Assembly: GCF_910588715.1 (NCBI RefSeq)
Contig: NZ_CAJURG010000001.1
Coordinates: forward strand, 764,661 to 828,660
Length of the DNA stretch: 64,000 nt
Direction: 5' to 3'
Source: an uncultured Clostridium sp.
GTDB taxonomy: Bacteria > Bacillota > Clostridia > Clostridiales > Clostridiaceae
Below, piece by piece: positions 41,318 through 49,182 of the stretch. The position numbers and the translations under genes are program-made. The number at the start of each line of letters is the position of its first letter. Position 1 is the stretch's first letter. Under the pieces are notes generated by a model. That model searched no databases, had not been told where the DNA came from, and saw only the letters and a program-made list of their open reading frames with translations.

Positions 41318-42460
41318 CATTCTACTCCAATATTTCTATTAGTTTGGACTATCTCTTCGCTCCAGTTCACCAGACCTTCATCACGCCTTGCACTTCCATT
41401 GGTGCTAATCTCCAATGTACTCTACTCCCTTACATTATCTCAATGTGGTTTCGATAGTCTCTACACGTTTTCTGTAATAAATTCATCATAATACAATGCT
41501 CTCTTATTTTCTAGAGGCTTAAATCTTTCAAGATTTTTTCTATTTTTACATTTCTTTTTATTTTTAATCCATAGCTCCAAAAATGTTCTTCCAACATTGT
41601 ATTTTATAGCCATTCCCCTATAATATTCAGATTTATTTTTAAATCGTTCTATTATATTTCCATATTCATCAACAATAACAACTTCTCTATAATAATCATC
41701 TCCTAAATGAGATTTTTTTAGATTTTCAATATGAGATTTGCTTTTAGGTACCCCTTTAAGTGATTCACTTGTTTTTCTACATTCATCTTCACTTCTAGTT
41801 CCCCCCTTTAATTTCTTGCTTATATTGCTTTTTTGCTCTTCTGTTAAATGCTTTCCATACATTCCATTTCTTTCACCCTTTAATCCACCATTAATTCTCA
41901 TTGGATTTTTATCCCCAATCTTGCTATTACTTATCTTCTTACTAATAAGCTCTTTATTAGGATGATTAGATAATGTATCTCCTCCACATTTACCTATACT
42001 ATTCTTAGTATTATATCCTTTCTTAACAGAATCATAAAAGCATATCCAATAATATTCACGCTCATCTAATTCTTTTTGATTTGACACTTCCTCCAATAAT
42101 TCTATATAGAAATTATCCCTTCCATACTTTCTAATAGCCCTATAAAATTTAGTATCATGTTCGTCTTTTTGGTATCCCATATGTCTATTAAATCTTTGTG
42201 TTAATGTTTCAATAGTTTGGCCTATATATACTTTATTATTAATTTTACAAGTTATTTTATAAATTTTAAAGCTTCTTTTCATAATCTACCATATTTATCT
42301 TTCTTAAAATATAGTAAGACTTCTTATTACAGAACTTCGCACGATATTACCATATCATTACTGACTTAGGTTTCATCGTTAGCCAGCTTTATACTGACAC
42401 CCCTTTTGCCTGGGTTCACAAGGTTTTACATGAGCCGTAGTCTTACACTTAATTACTATA
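41318..42460 (-). mobile_element. Group I intron in nrdD (self-splicing ribozyme plus homing endonuclease)
   Basis: 1143 bp separating the nrdD exons in phase 0. The 5' exon ends in U (..ATGGGT) and the intron ends in G, the group I rule. The internal guide GCUCAU (intron bases 26-31) pairs with exon AUGGGU, placing a U.G wobble at the splice site (P1). P7 is seen as GACUAU (41454-41459) pairing with AUAGUC (41347-41352), both in the typical AGACUAU and GAGAUAGUCC contexts. The 5' part also contains GAUGAAACCUAAGUC, like bacterial and phage group I cores. The endonuclease gene occupies the loop directly before the 5' strand of P7. Removing the intron gives a 707-residue NrdD with intact MGCR. 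Subgroup (IA-like) is tentative. Confidence 0.92.
41461..42282 (-). CDS. Intron-encoded GIY-YIG homing endonuclease with NUMOD3 repeats
   Basis: 273 residues inside the intron. The catalytic domain (1-95) has FKIYKITCKINNKVYIGQT, the GIY-YIG pair (KIY..YIG), a following Arg in QRFNRHM and Glu in DEREYYWI. Residues about 120-190 contain NUMOD3 DNA-binding motifs such as GERNGMYGKHLTEEQKSNISKKLKG and the related GVPKSKSHIENLKKSH. Such enzymes cut intron-less alleles and cause lateral intron spread. The stop codon abuts the P7 strand, so the gene fits tightly into the ribozyme. The ribosome site is weak, as usual for intron endonucleases. Confidence 0.93.
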   Translation of the reverse strand: MKRSFKIYKITCKINNKVYIGQTIETLTQRFNRHMGYQKDEHDTKFYRAIRKYGRDNFYIELLEEVSNQKELDEREYYWICFYDSVKKGYNTKNSIGKCGGDTLSNHPNKELISKKISNSKIGDKNPMRINGGLKGERNGMYGKHLTEEQKSNISKKLKGGTRSEDECRKTSESLKGVPKSKSHIENLKKSHLGDDYYREVVIVDEYGNIIERFKNKSEYYRGMAIKYNVGRTFLELWIKNKKKCKNRKNLERFKPLENKRALYYDEFITENV

Positions 42461-43624
42461 ACCCATTGGTGGGAAAGTATTCCCTTCATAGTTTTGTCTC
42501 ATTATCTTTGCACTTTGATAATCTGGTACTAATCTCTTAGCTGTACATTTTGCTGCAAGTTTAGTTATATAATCATATCTTCCACCTTCAAGACAATTAT
42601 GCTCATCAAGAACATATATTAATTTTGGGAATGCTTCTCCTATTTCTTGACCCTTATAATTTTTCATTCCCTCAAGTCTTTGTCTTATCATTTCTTCACA
42701 AATCATAGCCATTTCTTCTTCATATTTATGGCCTTCTTCTATTTCTAAATAAATTGTACTAAATGGAGCTTGACCGTTAGTTGTTTGTAATGTAGATAAT
42801 TGATATCTTATAGTTTGAACGCCATCTTTAAGTTCCTTCATCTTCATATCTTTAGCTAATTTAGTAGCAAGACTTTCATCATTAAGCATTTCCATATAAT
42901 GTTTAAATGCCTTATCTTCTGTTGCTTTTAAATATTTAGCTAAATGTTTAATAGTAATACTTTGTCCACCATATTGATTAGAAGAAACCTGAGCAATTAT
43001 TTGTGTTGCTACTGTACATGCTGTCCCAAAACTTTTAGGTTCCTCAACTAATTTTTCATTTATTACTGTTCCATTAGTAAACATATCCTCTAAATTTATT
43101 AAGCAGCAATTAAACATAGGTGATATAGTATAATCCATATCATGCCAATGAATTGCCCCTTCATCATGAGCTTGAACTATATGAGCCGGAATAAGCTTTC
43201 TTCTAGCAATATCCTTAGACACTTCCCCTGCAATTAAATCTCTTTGTGTTGCAGATACTACAGGATTTTTATTTGAATTTTCTTTCATTACATCTTCATT
43301 TTTCTTACTTAAAAGCTCTAATATACTATCGTCAGTAGTATTTGTATTTCTCTTAAACTCTTGTACAGCTCTGTAACCTTCATATGCTCTTGCAGTTTCA
43401 GCTTGCCCATAATGAACTAATCTATCATAAACATAACTTTCTATTTTATAAATAGTTGCTATTTCATCTTGCTTTCCAAAATATTTTTCAGCATCATTTG
43501 CGATTAATCTTGCAATATCAGCTAAAAATATTCCACTTCCATTTTTCATAGATTTAGTTATAGCTTCTCTTATTTTGCTTTTGTCAAATTCTACTGTACT
43601 TCCGTCTCTTTTAATTACTTTCAA
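42461..43624 (-). CDS. nrdD: nrdD 5' exon (anaerobic ribonucleotide reductase, N-terminal half)
   Basis: 388 codons starting at TTG 43624 with AGGAGTGG upstream. Residues 1-90 are an ATP-cone (MKVIKRDGSTVEFDKSKIREAI), the allosteric dATP/ATP site. The catalytic barrel begins near 110 and includes HDEGAIHWHDMDY and FGTACTVATQI. The exon ends KIMRQNYEGNTFPPMG. Unspliced, the frame runs three codons into the intron and stops, giving an inactive 391-residue product without the glycyl-radical domain. Two NrdR-like boxes upstream suggest repression when dATP is high. Confidence 0.94.
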
Positions 43625-43721
43625 TTAATACCACTCCTAAACTTCAGTATATTTTACATAATCCACCTTGTGAAAAATTTATAAAAAAATAGTGCTTATA
43701 TTAATACTATTTCCTTTAAAC

Positions 43722-43769
43722 ACACAACATATTGTACTATTTTTTTATTTTAAACACAACATATAGTTC
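43722..43769 (-). promoter_or_regulatory. Tandem NrdR boxes upstream of nrdD
   Basis: ACACAACATATTGTAC (43722-43737) and ACACAACATATAGTTC (43754-43769) each match the NrdR consensus acaCwATATaTwGtgt at 13 of 16 positions. Their 32-bp offset, three helical turns, is the known NrdR spacing. They lie about 100-145 bp before the nrdD start. The rest of 43625-44049 holds AT-rich DNA and the metA terminator. Confidence 0.78.
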
Positions 43770-43986
43770 ATGGTGTTTTAAAGGAATTTACTATATCTTT
43801 CTTAAAAGCACTTTAATTTTCTTTATATTTTATTAACTTTCCTAAATTATCCTTATTTTTATATATTTTAATCTACAATATTTCTCATTATAATACATTA
43901 AATTATAAAAAACATGTCTTGAAATTTTATAAAATATATGCTTTTTTAATTTTAGTTTCTTTTACTTTATAGAAATTTTTTCACTA

Positions 43987-44047
43987 AAAAAGATTATTAA
44001 ATTGACTTTTTTAACTTATGATTATGAATCAATTTAATAATCTTTTT
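43987..44047 (-). terminator. Intrinsic terminator of metA
   Basis: A 19-bp perfect stem (AAAAAGATTATTAAATTGA) with a 23-nt loop lies downstream of metA. Confidence 0.75.
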
Positions 44048-44049
44048 AA

Positions 44050-44964
44050 TTATAATTCTTCTAAATTATATGGAGTATTTTGATATACACAATAATTAAT
44101 CCAATTACTAAAAACTACACTTGCACTTCCTCTCCACGTTACCATAGGTTCTAAGTTTGGATTATCATTTGGAAAGTAATTTTTAGGAATTTCTATATTT
44201 AATCCCTTAGTAGCATCTCTAAAATATTCATCACTTAAAGTATTTCTTTCATATTCTAAATGTCCTAATATAAAAATTTGTCTTCTGTTTTTATTAGCAA
44301 CAATAAATACTCCAGCCTCTTCTGATTCTGATAATATATCTAATTCATCAATTTTTTCTATATCTCTTCTTCTTACCTCGGTATGTCTAGAATGAGGTGC
44401 ATAAAAAGTATCATCTAATCCTCTTGTAAGATCTGCATTTTTATCATTTATAAAATGTTTAAATACCCCAAACATCTTTTTTTCTAACTGATATTTTGGA
44501 ATTCCATAATGATAATTCAATCCTGCCTGAGCTCCCCAACAAATATGAAGAGTTGAATACACATTGCTTTTACTCCATTCCATTATTTCCTTTAATTCAT
44601 TCCAATACATAACATCTTCAAATTCTAATTGTTCAACTGGTGCCCCTGTTATTACTAATCCATCAAATTTTTCATTTTTTATATCGTTAAAATAACTATA
44701 AAACTTTCTCATATGCTCAAGAGGTGTATTTTTAGATTTATACGTTTCTGTTTGCAAAAGCTTAATTTCAACTTGAATAGGTGTATTAGACAAATATCTA
44801 AGCAACTGATTTTCTGCCTGAATTTTTTTAGGCATTAAATTTAATATTGCTATTTTTAATGGTCTTATATCTTGATTTATTGCCCTTTCACTATTCATTA
44901 CAAAAATATTTTCATCAGATAAAACCTTAAATGCAGGTAAATCAATTGGAATTTTTATGGGCAT
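44050..44964 (-). CDS. metA: Homoserine O-acetyltransferase (MetA fold)
   Basis: 304 residues. The nucleophile Cys142 lies in LHICWGAQAG. Residue 111 is Glu, in TGAPVEQLEFEDV. Established work on this family links Glu111 to acetyl-CoA use and Gly111 to succinyl-CoA, so the enzyme probably makes O-acetylhomoserine despite the usual succinyltransferase label. The C-terminal ILGHLEYERNTL holds the His/Glu of the triad. It starts methionine synthesis from homoserine; homoserine dehydrogenase lies about 4 kb away on the same strand. Confidence 0.93.
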   Translation of the reverse strand: MPIKIPIDLPAFKVLSDENIFVMNSERAINQDIRPLKIAILNLMPKKIQAENQLLRYLSNTPIQVEIKLLQTETYKSKNTPLEHMRKFYSYFNDIKNEKFDGLVITGAPVEQLEFEDVMYWNELKEIMEWSKSNVYSTLHICWGAQAGLNYHYGIPKYQLEKKMFGVFKHFINDKNADLTRGLDDTFYAPHSRHTEVRRRDIEKIDELDILSESEEAGVFIVANKNRRQIFILGHLEYERNTLSDEYFRDATKGLNIEIPKNYFPNDNPNLEPMVTWRGSASVVFSNWINYCVYQNTPYNLEEL

Positions 44965-45033
44965 AGCCTCCCCCTCCTTAAAATAACACTAAAACATATT
45001 TATTCTAAAAGTATAATATTTATTATTAATATA

Positions 45034-45059
45034 AAAAAAGCCTGCTATAAGCAGACTTT
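45034..45059 (-). terminator. Intrinsic terminator of HAD gene
   Basis: AAAGTCTGC-TTATA-GCAGGCTTT forms a stem with one mismatch ending in a T-run on the minus strand. Confidence 0.75.
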
Positions 45060-45075
45060 AAAAAATATTAATTAT

Positions 45076-45882
45076 TTAATTAAGTACAAATTTTTCTATA
45101 GCTTTTGCAACACCATCATTTTCATTTGAATCAGTAATATAATTTGCAGCTTCTTTAACTTCTTCAAATGCATTTTCCATTGCAACACCCATACCAGCAT
45201 AAACTATCATATCAAGGTCATTTCCTGCATCCCCAAAAGTCATTATTTCTTCTTGCTTTATATTTAAATGTTTTGCTAATAATTCAACACCAGTTCCCTT
45301 ATTTACGGCTTTATTTAAAAACTCTAAAAAGTATGGTGCACTTCTAACAACAGTATATTTATCATAAACTTCCTTTGGTAAATTATCTATTGCCTTTTGT
45401 AATACATCTGGTTCATCAATCATCATAACTTTAATTATAGAATGATCATCTTCTATATTTGAATAATCGTTTATATTTATTCTTATTCCATTTATATTTG
45501 CTTCAACTTCTGTATATTTGCTATTTTTAGGAGTTATTAATCCATGTACATCTGAAAAAGCATGAATATTTACACCTAATTTTTTACTTAAGTTATGTAA
45601 ATAATGTAAATCTGCACCTGTTAATGCTATTTGTGAAATTACTTGTCTACCTTTAGTTTTTAATACTAGCCCACCATTATATGTTAAAACATAATTATCT
45701 TCACCATACATATCAAGCTCTTCTAAATATCTTGTCACTCCATCAATTGGTCTTCCAGTTGCAATTACAACTTGAACACCTCTTTCTTTTGCCGCCTTTA
45801 TAGCACTTTTTGTTCTCTCAGAAACTGTTTTATCTTCCCTTAAAAGCGTTCCATCCATATCGATTGCTATTAATTTATACAT
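45076..45882 (-). CDS. Cof-type HAD-superfamily phosphatase
   Basis: 268 residues. Motif I IAIDMDGTLLRED, motif II IATGRP, motif III Lys in KGTGVELLAKHL and motif IV FGDAGNDLDMI are all present. The C2B cap domain lies at about 85-195. YidA/Cof relatives dephosphorylate sugar phosphates, pyridoxal phosphate or erythrose-4-phosphate in the cytoplasm, with overlapping specificity. It is monocistronic. It is one of three Cof-type HAD enzymes in this window (with 1-731 and 62433-63260), which share only the general motifs. Confidence 0.92.
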   Translation of the reverse strand: MYKLIAIDMDGTLLREDKTVSERTKSAIKAAKERGVQVVIATGRPIDGVTRYLEELDMYGEDNYVLTYNGGLVLKTKGRQVISQIALTGADLHYLHNLSKKLGVNIHAFSDVHGLITPKNSKYTEVEANINGIRININDYSNIEDDHSIIKVMMIDEPDVLQKAIDNLPKEVYDKYTVVRSAPYFLEFLNKAVNKGTGVELLAKHLNIKQEEIMTFGDAGNDLDMIVYAGMGVAMENAFEEVKEAANYITDSNENDGVAKAIEKFVLN

Positions 45883-46002
45883 AAACTTTTAAACCATCCC
45901 TTGCAATAAAATTTCTGTTTTATTATAACATATAATCTACTTATATCGTGATATTATTATTTATAAAAATTTTTCCTAAAGTTAATATAACACAATAAAA
46001 AA

Positions 46003-46050
46003 AGTTGTAATAACAATAAAAGCTTTAGAGCTTAAAGCGTTATTACAACT
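46003..46050 (-). terminator. Intrinsic terminator
   Basis: AGTTGTAATAACG pairs with GTTATTACAACT; the loop carries a second small stem AAGCTCTAAAGCTT. It follows the ATP-cone gene. Confidence 0.78.
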
Positions 46051-46056
46051 CACCTT

Positions 46057-46335
46057 TTATCTGTCACAATTTTTATATCCTAAATAAGACATTGCAATAT
46101 CATAAAATCCATCAACATTAAGGGTTTCTATTATTACTGCAAAGATTTCATAGGTTGATGTAATTCCATCATCTCCCCTTAAATCTTTTAATATTTTTAA
46201 AACACTAGTGCTTAATACCTTCAAATCAGCTTCGTTTATAATTGTATCACTATCAATAGATGCACCTAATATACTACTTCTGATTTTAATAACATCTAAA
46301 CTTTGCACCCTTACATCCCTTTTTATGACTTGCAT
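46057..46335 (-). CDS. Stand-alone ATP-cone domain protein
   Basis: 92 residues from the ATG at 46335, which follows GGGGGTGT; a GTG two codons earlier is rejected. MQVIKRDVRVQSLDVIKIRSSILGA and the C-terminal DGITSTYEIFAVIIETLNVDGFYDIAMSYLGY match the ATP-cone, the nucleotide-sensing domain of class I and III ribonucleotide reductases and of NrdR. No zinc ribbon or catalytic domain is attached. A regulatory role in nucleotide sensing is possible, particularly with nrdD nearby, but is not shown. The usual VxKRDG motif is KRDVR here. Confidence 0.82.
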   Translation of the reverse strand: MQVIKRDVRVQSLDVIKIRSSILGASIDSDTIINEADLKVLSTSVLKILKDLRGDDGITSTYEIFAVIIETLNVDGFYDIAMSYLGYKNCDR

Positions 46336-46562
46336 AAACACACCCCCACATAAATAAATTATATACTATCACAAACACTTCAAAACGATTTCATAATTTA
46401 TTCAATAATATATTATATGTTTATATAGTATTCTATCTACAATAGAATTTATATTTTTCATATAATTTTAATTAAACTATCAATAAAAATATCATTACAT
46501 TTAACATTTATTTTCCATAGTCGTAAAATATACTATAAAACTTTATTGGAGTTAAAAATATT

Positions 46563-47075
46563 ATGAATTTTAAATCTAAATTTAGAAATTTATATCACTC
46601 ATCACGTCAAAACTTAACTCTTCTTTCTAGTACATTAAAAACTGGAAAATCTTATAATGATGATGCCCTAGAAAAAATAAATAAAGGAGATTTTTCTAGC
46701 AAAACAAAATATTTTGTATGGGTTGATACAGAAAACTTTAAAACTAATGTATTTAAAGGTACTACTCATTATTGGATTTTAGAAAATAGCTTTCTTTGTA
46801 CTGTAGGACGCCCTAGTTCCCCCACCATAAAAGGAATTTTTTATGCTGGTCCTAAAGGTTATTCCTTTGGAGAAGCACGTGGATTTAGATGCTTTTACTA
46901 TACACAAATAAAAGGTAATTATTTATTCCACTCAATTCCTTATAATTTAGATGGTTCAATTAGAGATTCTCGCTTAGGAATGCAATTAACAGATGGTTGT
47001 GTAAGACTTGCAACTAAACATGCAAAATGGATTTATTACAATGTTCCATCTGGTACAACTATATATATAACTTAA
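46563..47075 (+). CDS. L,D-transpeptidase (YkuD) family protein
   Basis: 170 residues with no clear signal peptide. The catalytic block reads FHSIPYN, then 18 residues, then LTDGCVRLATKHAKWIYYNVPSGT, with the catalytic Cys in DGC. Most YkuD enzymes have [S/T]HGC; here the His position is Asp, a variant I believe occurs in some clostridial relatives. These enzymes form 3-3 cross-links in peptidoglycan or attach proteins. The absence of a secretion signal is odd for a wall enzyme. The ATG at 46563 has a TTGGAG site. Confidence 0.83.
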   Translation: MNFKSKFRNLYHSSRQNLTLLSSTLKTGKSYNDDALEKINKGDFSSKTKYFVWVDTENFKTNVFKGTTHYWILENSFLCTVGRPSSPTIKGIFYAGPKGYSFGEARGFRCFYYTQIKGNYLFHSIPYNLDGSIRDSRLGMQLTDGCVRLATKHAKWIYYNVPSGTTIYIT

Positions 47076-47163
47076 AAATATATTAAATAAATTATAAACA
47101 AAATAAATTTCTTACCATAATAACAAATTTAAAAATATACAATTTCTCATTTAAATCTTAAAA

Positions 47164-47209
47164 AAGCTATATAATATTAAAAATTTCTTTATTTAATATT
47201 ATATAGCTT
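47164..47209. terminator. Long hairpin, recurring family member
   Basis: An 18-bp stem (AAGCTATATAATATTAAA) with a 10-nt loop lies between convergent genes, flanked by TTATTACATATAAT. Confidence 0.75.
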
Positions 47210-47300
47210 TTTTTATTACATATAATTTTTATTGATAAGTAAATTCTCTTCCTAAAATTATTAAAAATGAGTAAACCTATTAAACTTATTACTAAATTTA

Positions 47301-47717
47301 CTATACTTCAAATTCTTCAATTTCTATAGAATAGCTTCCACAATGTTTACAAACATTTATCATTACAATATAACTATTATCTACTCTTTTGCTCTTTAAT
47401 AATCTTTTAAAAGATAGTCCTTCATATTCCTTATCTAAAGTACTTATTACATATTCCCCATTTTTAGTATATATGTAAAAATTAAATCCTAAGAAATCAA
47501 AAAACTTCTTCTTTTCGCTAACTCCTTCATTACAATTTTCACAAGGAAAATCAAAAAATGATTTTATAAATTCAATATTATCACCATTATGTAAAATTTC
47601 TATTATCTTTTTTTCATCTATGTCTTTAATTGGATTCTCTTCATCATTTACAAAATAATCAAGATTATCTTCATTTAAAATATATTCTTTATCATCAAAA
47701 ATAAATTTAAACTCCAT
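47301..47717 (-). CDS. Hypothetical protein with two CxxC pairs
   Basis: 138 residues, strongly acidic. There are two paired cysteine motifs, PCENCNEG near residue 60 and VCKHCGSYSIEIEEFEV at the C-terminus, probably a split zinc site. Between them lies a beta-rich segment FNFYIYTKNGEYVISTLDKEYEGLSFKRLL. No span or signal peptide. I do not recognise the family. It may be a small zinc-stabilised cytoplasmic protein. The ATG at 47717 has GAAAGGAATG upstream. Confidence 0.55.
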   Translation of the reverse strand: MEFKFIFDDKEYILNEDNLDYFVNDEENPIKDIDEKKIIEILHNGDNIEFIKSFFDFPCENCNEGVSEKKKFFDFLGFNFYIYTKNGEYVISTLDKEYEGLSFKRLLKSKRVDNSYIVMINVCKHCGSYSIEIEEFEV

Positions 47718-47888
47718 TTAAACTTTCATTCCTTTCTTTTTTAAATAGTATTATTGTAAATAATAACATAACCTTTCTAATAAATAAAGCTATTTAACAA
47801 TTTTTACCATATTATTGTAAAAAAATTATTAACAGTTACATATTTTTAGTGTAAAATATAAATTATAAAATAAAAGGTGGGGGTTAAT

Positions 47889-48488
47889 TTGAATAATAGG
47901 GAGATATATCTAGTTTTATCTAGAACAGGTACTATGTTTTCTAATATAATTGCTCTTTTTACGCAAAAAGAGTATTCTCATGTTTCTTTATCTCTTGATA
48001 GTTCCTTCTCTCAAATGTTTTCTTTTGGAAGAAAAATTCCAAGCAAGGTTTTACCGGCTGGACTTGTTAAAGAAAATTTATATAGTGGTGTATTTGCTAT
48101 GTATCCTAACAGTAGGTGTTTAGTATATAAAGTTAATATTTCTTTAGACCAATTTAATTTTTTACAAAATGAAATTAATGAATTTTTTAAAAATCAAGAT
48201 GATTATAAGTATAGTGTTTTAGGAACAGTTACTGCTTACTTCAATAAACCTTATAAAAGGGAATATTATTATTTTTGTTCTCAATTTGTATCTGAATTAT
48301 TAATTAATAGTGGAATTTATAAAACGGACAAGCTTCCAGAAGTTATAAAACCTATGGACTTATTAGAAATAGAAAATAAAACCCTTTTTTATGAAGGATT
48401 TATAAATGAAAATAGAAATATTAAAGATGATTCTAATTTGTTTAATTCACAAAAAATATGTAAAGTAATTTCTAGATTAATATCATAA
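47889..48488 (+). CDS. Permuted papain-fold (NlpC/P60 YiiX-like) protein
   Basis: 199 residues from TTG 47889, preceded by GGTGGGGGT at good spacing; the GTG 12 bp earlier overlaps that site and is rejected. The catalytic His is likely in KEYSHVSLSLD (about residue 35) and the Cys in YYFCSQFVSELL (about 128). His before Cys marks the circularly permuted papain-like YiiX/YebB-type fold. Such enzymes act as amidases or lipid-linked acyl hydrolases; the substrate is unknown. No signal peptide is visible. The gene is followed by a ferritin-like gene on the same strand. Confidence 0.78.
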   Translation: MNNREIYLVLSRTGTMFSNIIALFTQKEYSHVSLSLDSSFSQMFSFGRKIPSKVLPAGLVKENLYSGVFAMYPNSRCLVYKVNISLDQFNFLQNEINEFFKNQDDYKYSVLGTVTAYFNKPYKREYYYFCSQFVSELLINSGIYKTDKLPEVIKPMDLLEIENKTLFYEGFINENRNIKDDSNLFNSQKICKVISRLIS

Positions 48489-48593
48489 AATTAAATATCT
48501 TTTCTTAAAATTAACATTCTTTATTTTAACATTTAAATGGATTTATTCATAAAATATATTTATATAATATTGTTGTTTTTAAGGAGCAAATAA

Positions 48594-49091
48594 ATGTATT
48601 CAGTTGATCTTCCTTACCCTGAAGTTAAAGTAAAAGAAAAAAATTCAAAATATATTAATTTAATTTTACTTAATTATTCTAGTGCTACTTCAGAATTTGA
48701 TGCCATAGCACAATATACTTATCATCAAATTGCCTTAAGCTATAATAATAAAGAAGTATCTGATATTTTGCGCGGAATATCTATAGTTGAAATGCATCAC
48801 TTAGAAATGCTTGGTAAAATAATACTATTGCTTGGTGGAGAACCTGGGTTTTGGATTGAAAATAAAAAGAAAAGTTATTGGTCTAGTAAATTAATAAATT
48901 ATAATTTATCATCAATTAAAGATATTCTTACAGTAGATATTCAAGATGAAAAGTGTGCTATTAAACAATATAAAGAAACTATAAATAAAATTGATGACGA
49001 ATATATAAATGCTGTACTTAAAAGAATAATTTTAGATGAAGAATTTCATATTCAACTTTTAGTTAATCTTTATACTAAATATGTAAAATAA
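48594..49091 (+). CDS. Ferritin-like / rubrerythrin-type di-iron protein
   Basis: 165 residues, a four-helix bundle. The metal ligands fit the di-iron pattern: Glu in TSEFDAIAQYTYH, ExxH in VEMHHLEM, Glu in QDEKCAIKQY and DExxH in ILDEEFHIQLL. The resemblance is to small clostridial ferritin-like proteins related to manganese catalase and CotJC, which lack a rubredoxin domain. It may detoxify peroxide or store iron. The start has AAGGAG six bases upstream of ATG 48594. Confidence 0.85.
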   Translation: MYSVDLPYPEVKVKEKNSKYINLILLNYSSATSEFDAIAQYTYHQIALSYNNKEVSDILRGISIVEMHHLEMLGKIILLLGGEPGFWIENKKKSYWSSKLINYNLSSIKDILTVDIQDEKCAIKQYKETINKIDDEYINAVLKRIILDEEFHIQLLVNLYTKYVK

Positions 49092-49101
49092 AGTTATATA
49101 G

Positions 49102-49139
49102 ATAGTGAATGAAAAAATTTAAATTTTCTCATTCACTAT
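49102..49139. terminator. Bidirectional intrinsic terminator
   Basis: An 11-bp stem ATAGTGAATGA, extended by AAATTT pairing in the loop, lies between convergent genes. Confidence 0.78.
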
Positions 49140-49182
49140 TTTAAATTAATTAAGTTTTAAAATAAAACTATATATTTTAAAC

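Noticed and set aside
40358..43624. Two separate nrdD genes or a frameshifted nrdD
   Set aside because: The gap is 1143 bp with an endonuclease gene, splice-rule bases, P1 and P7 pairing, and exact restoration of the MGCR motif. A group I intron explains all of it.
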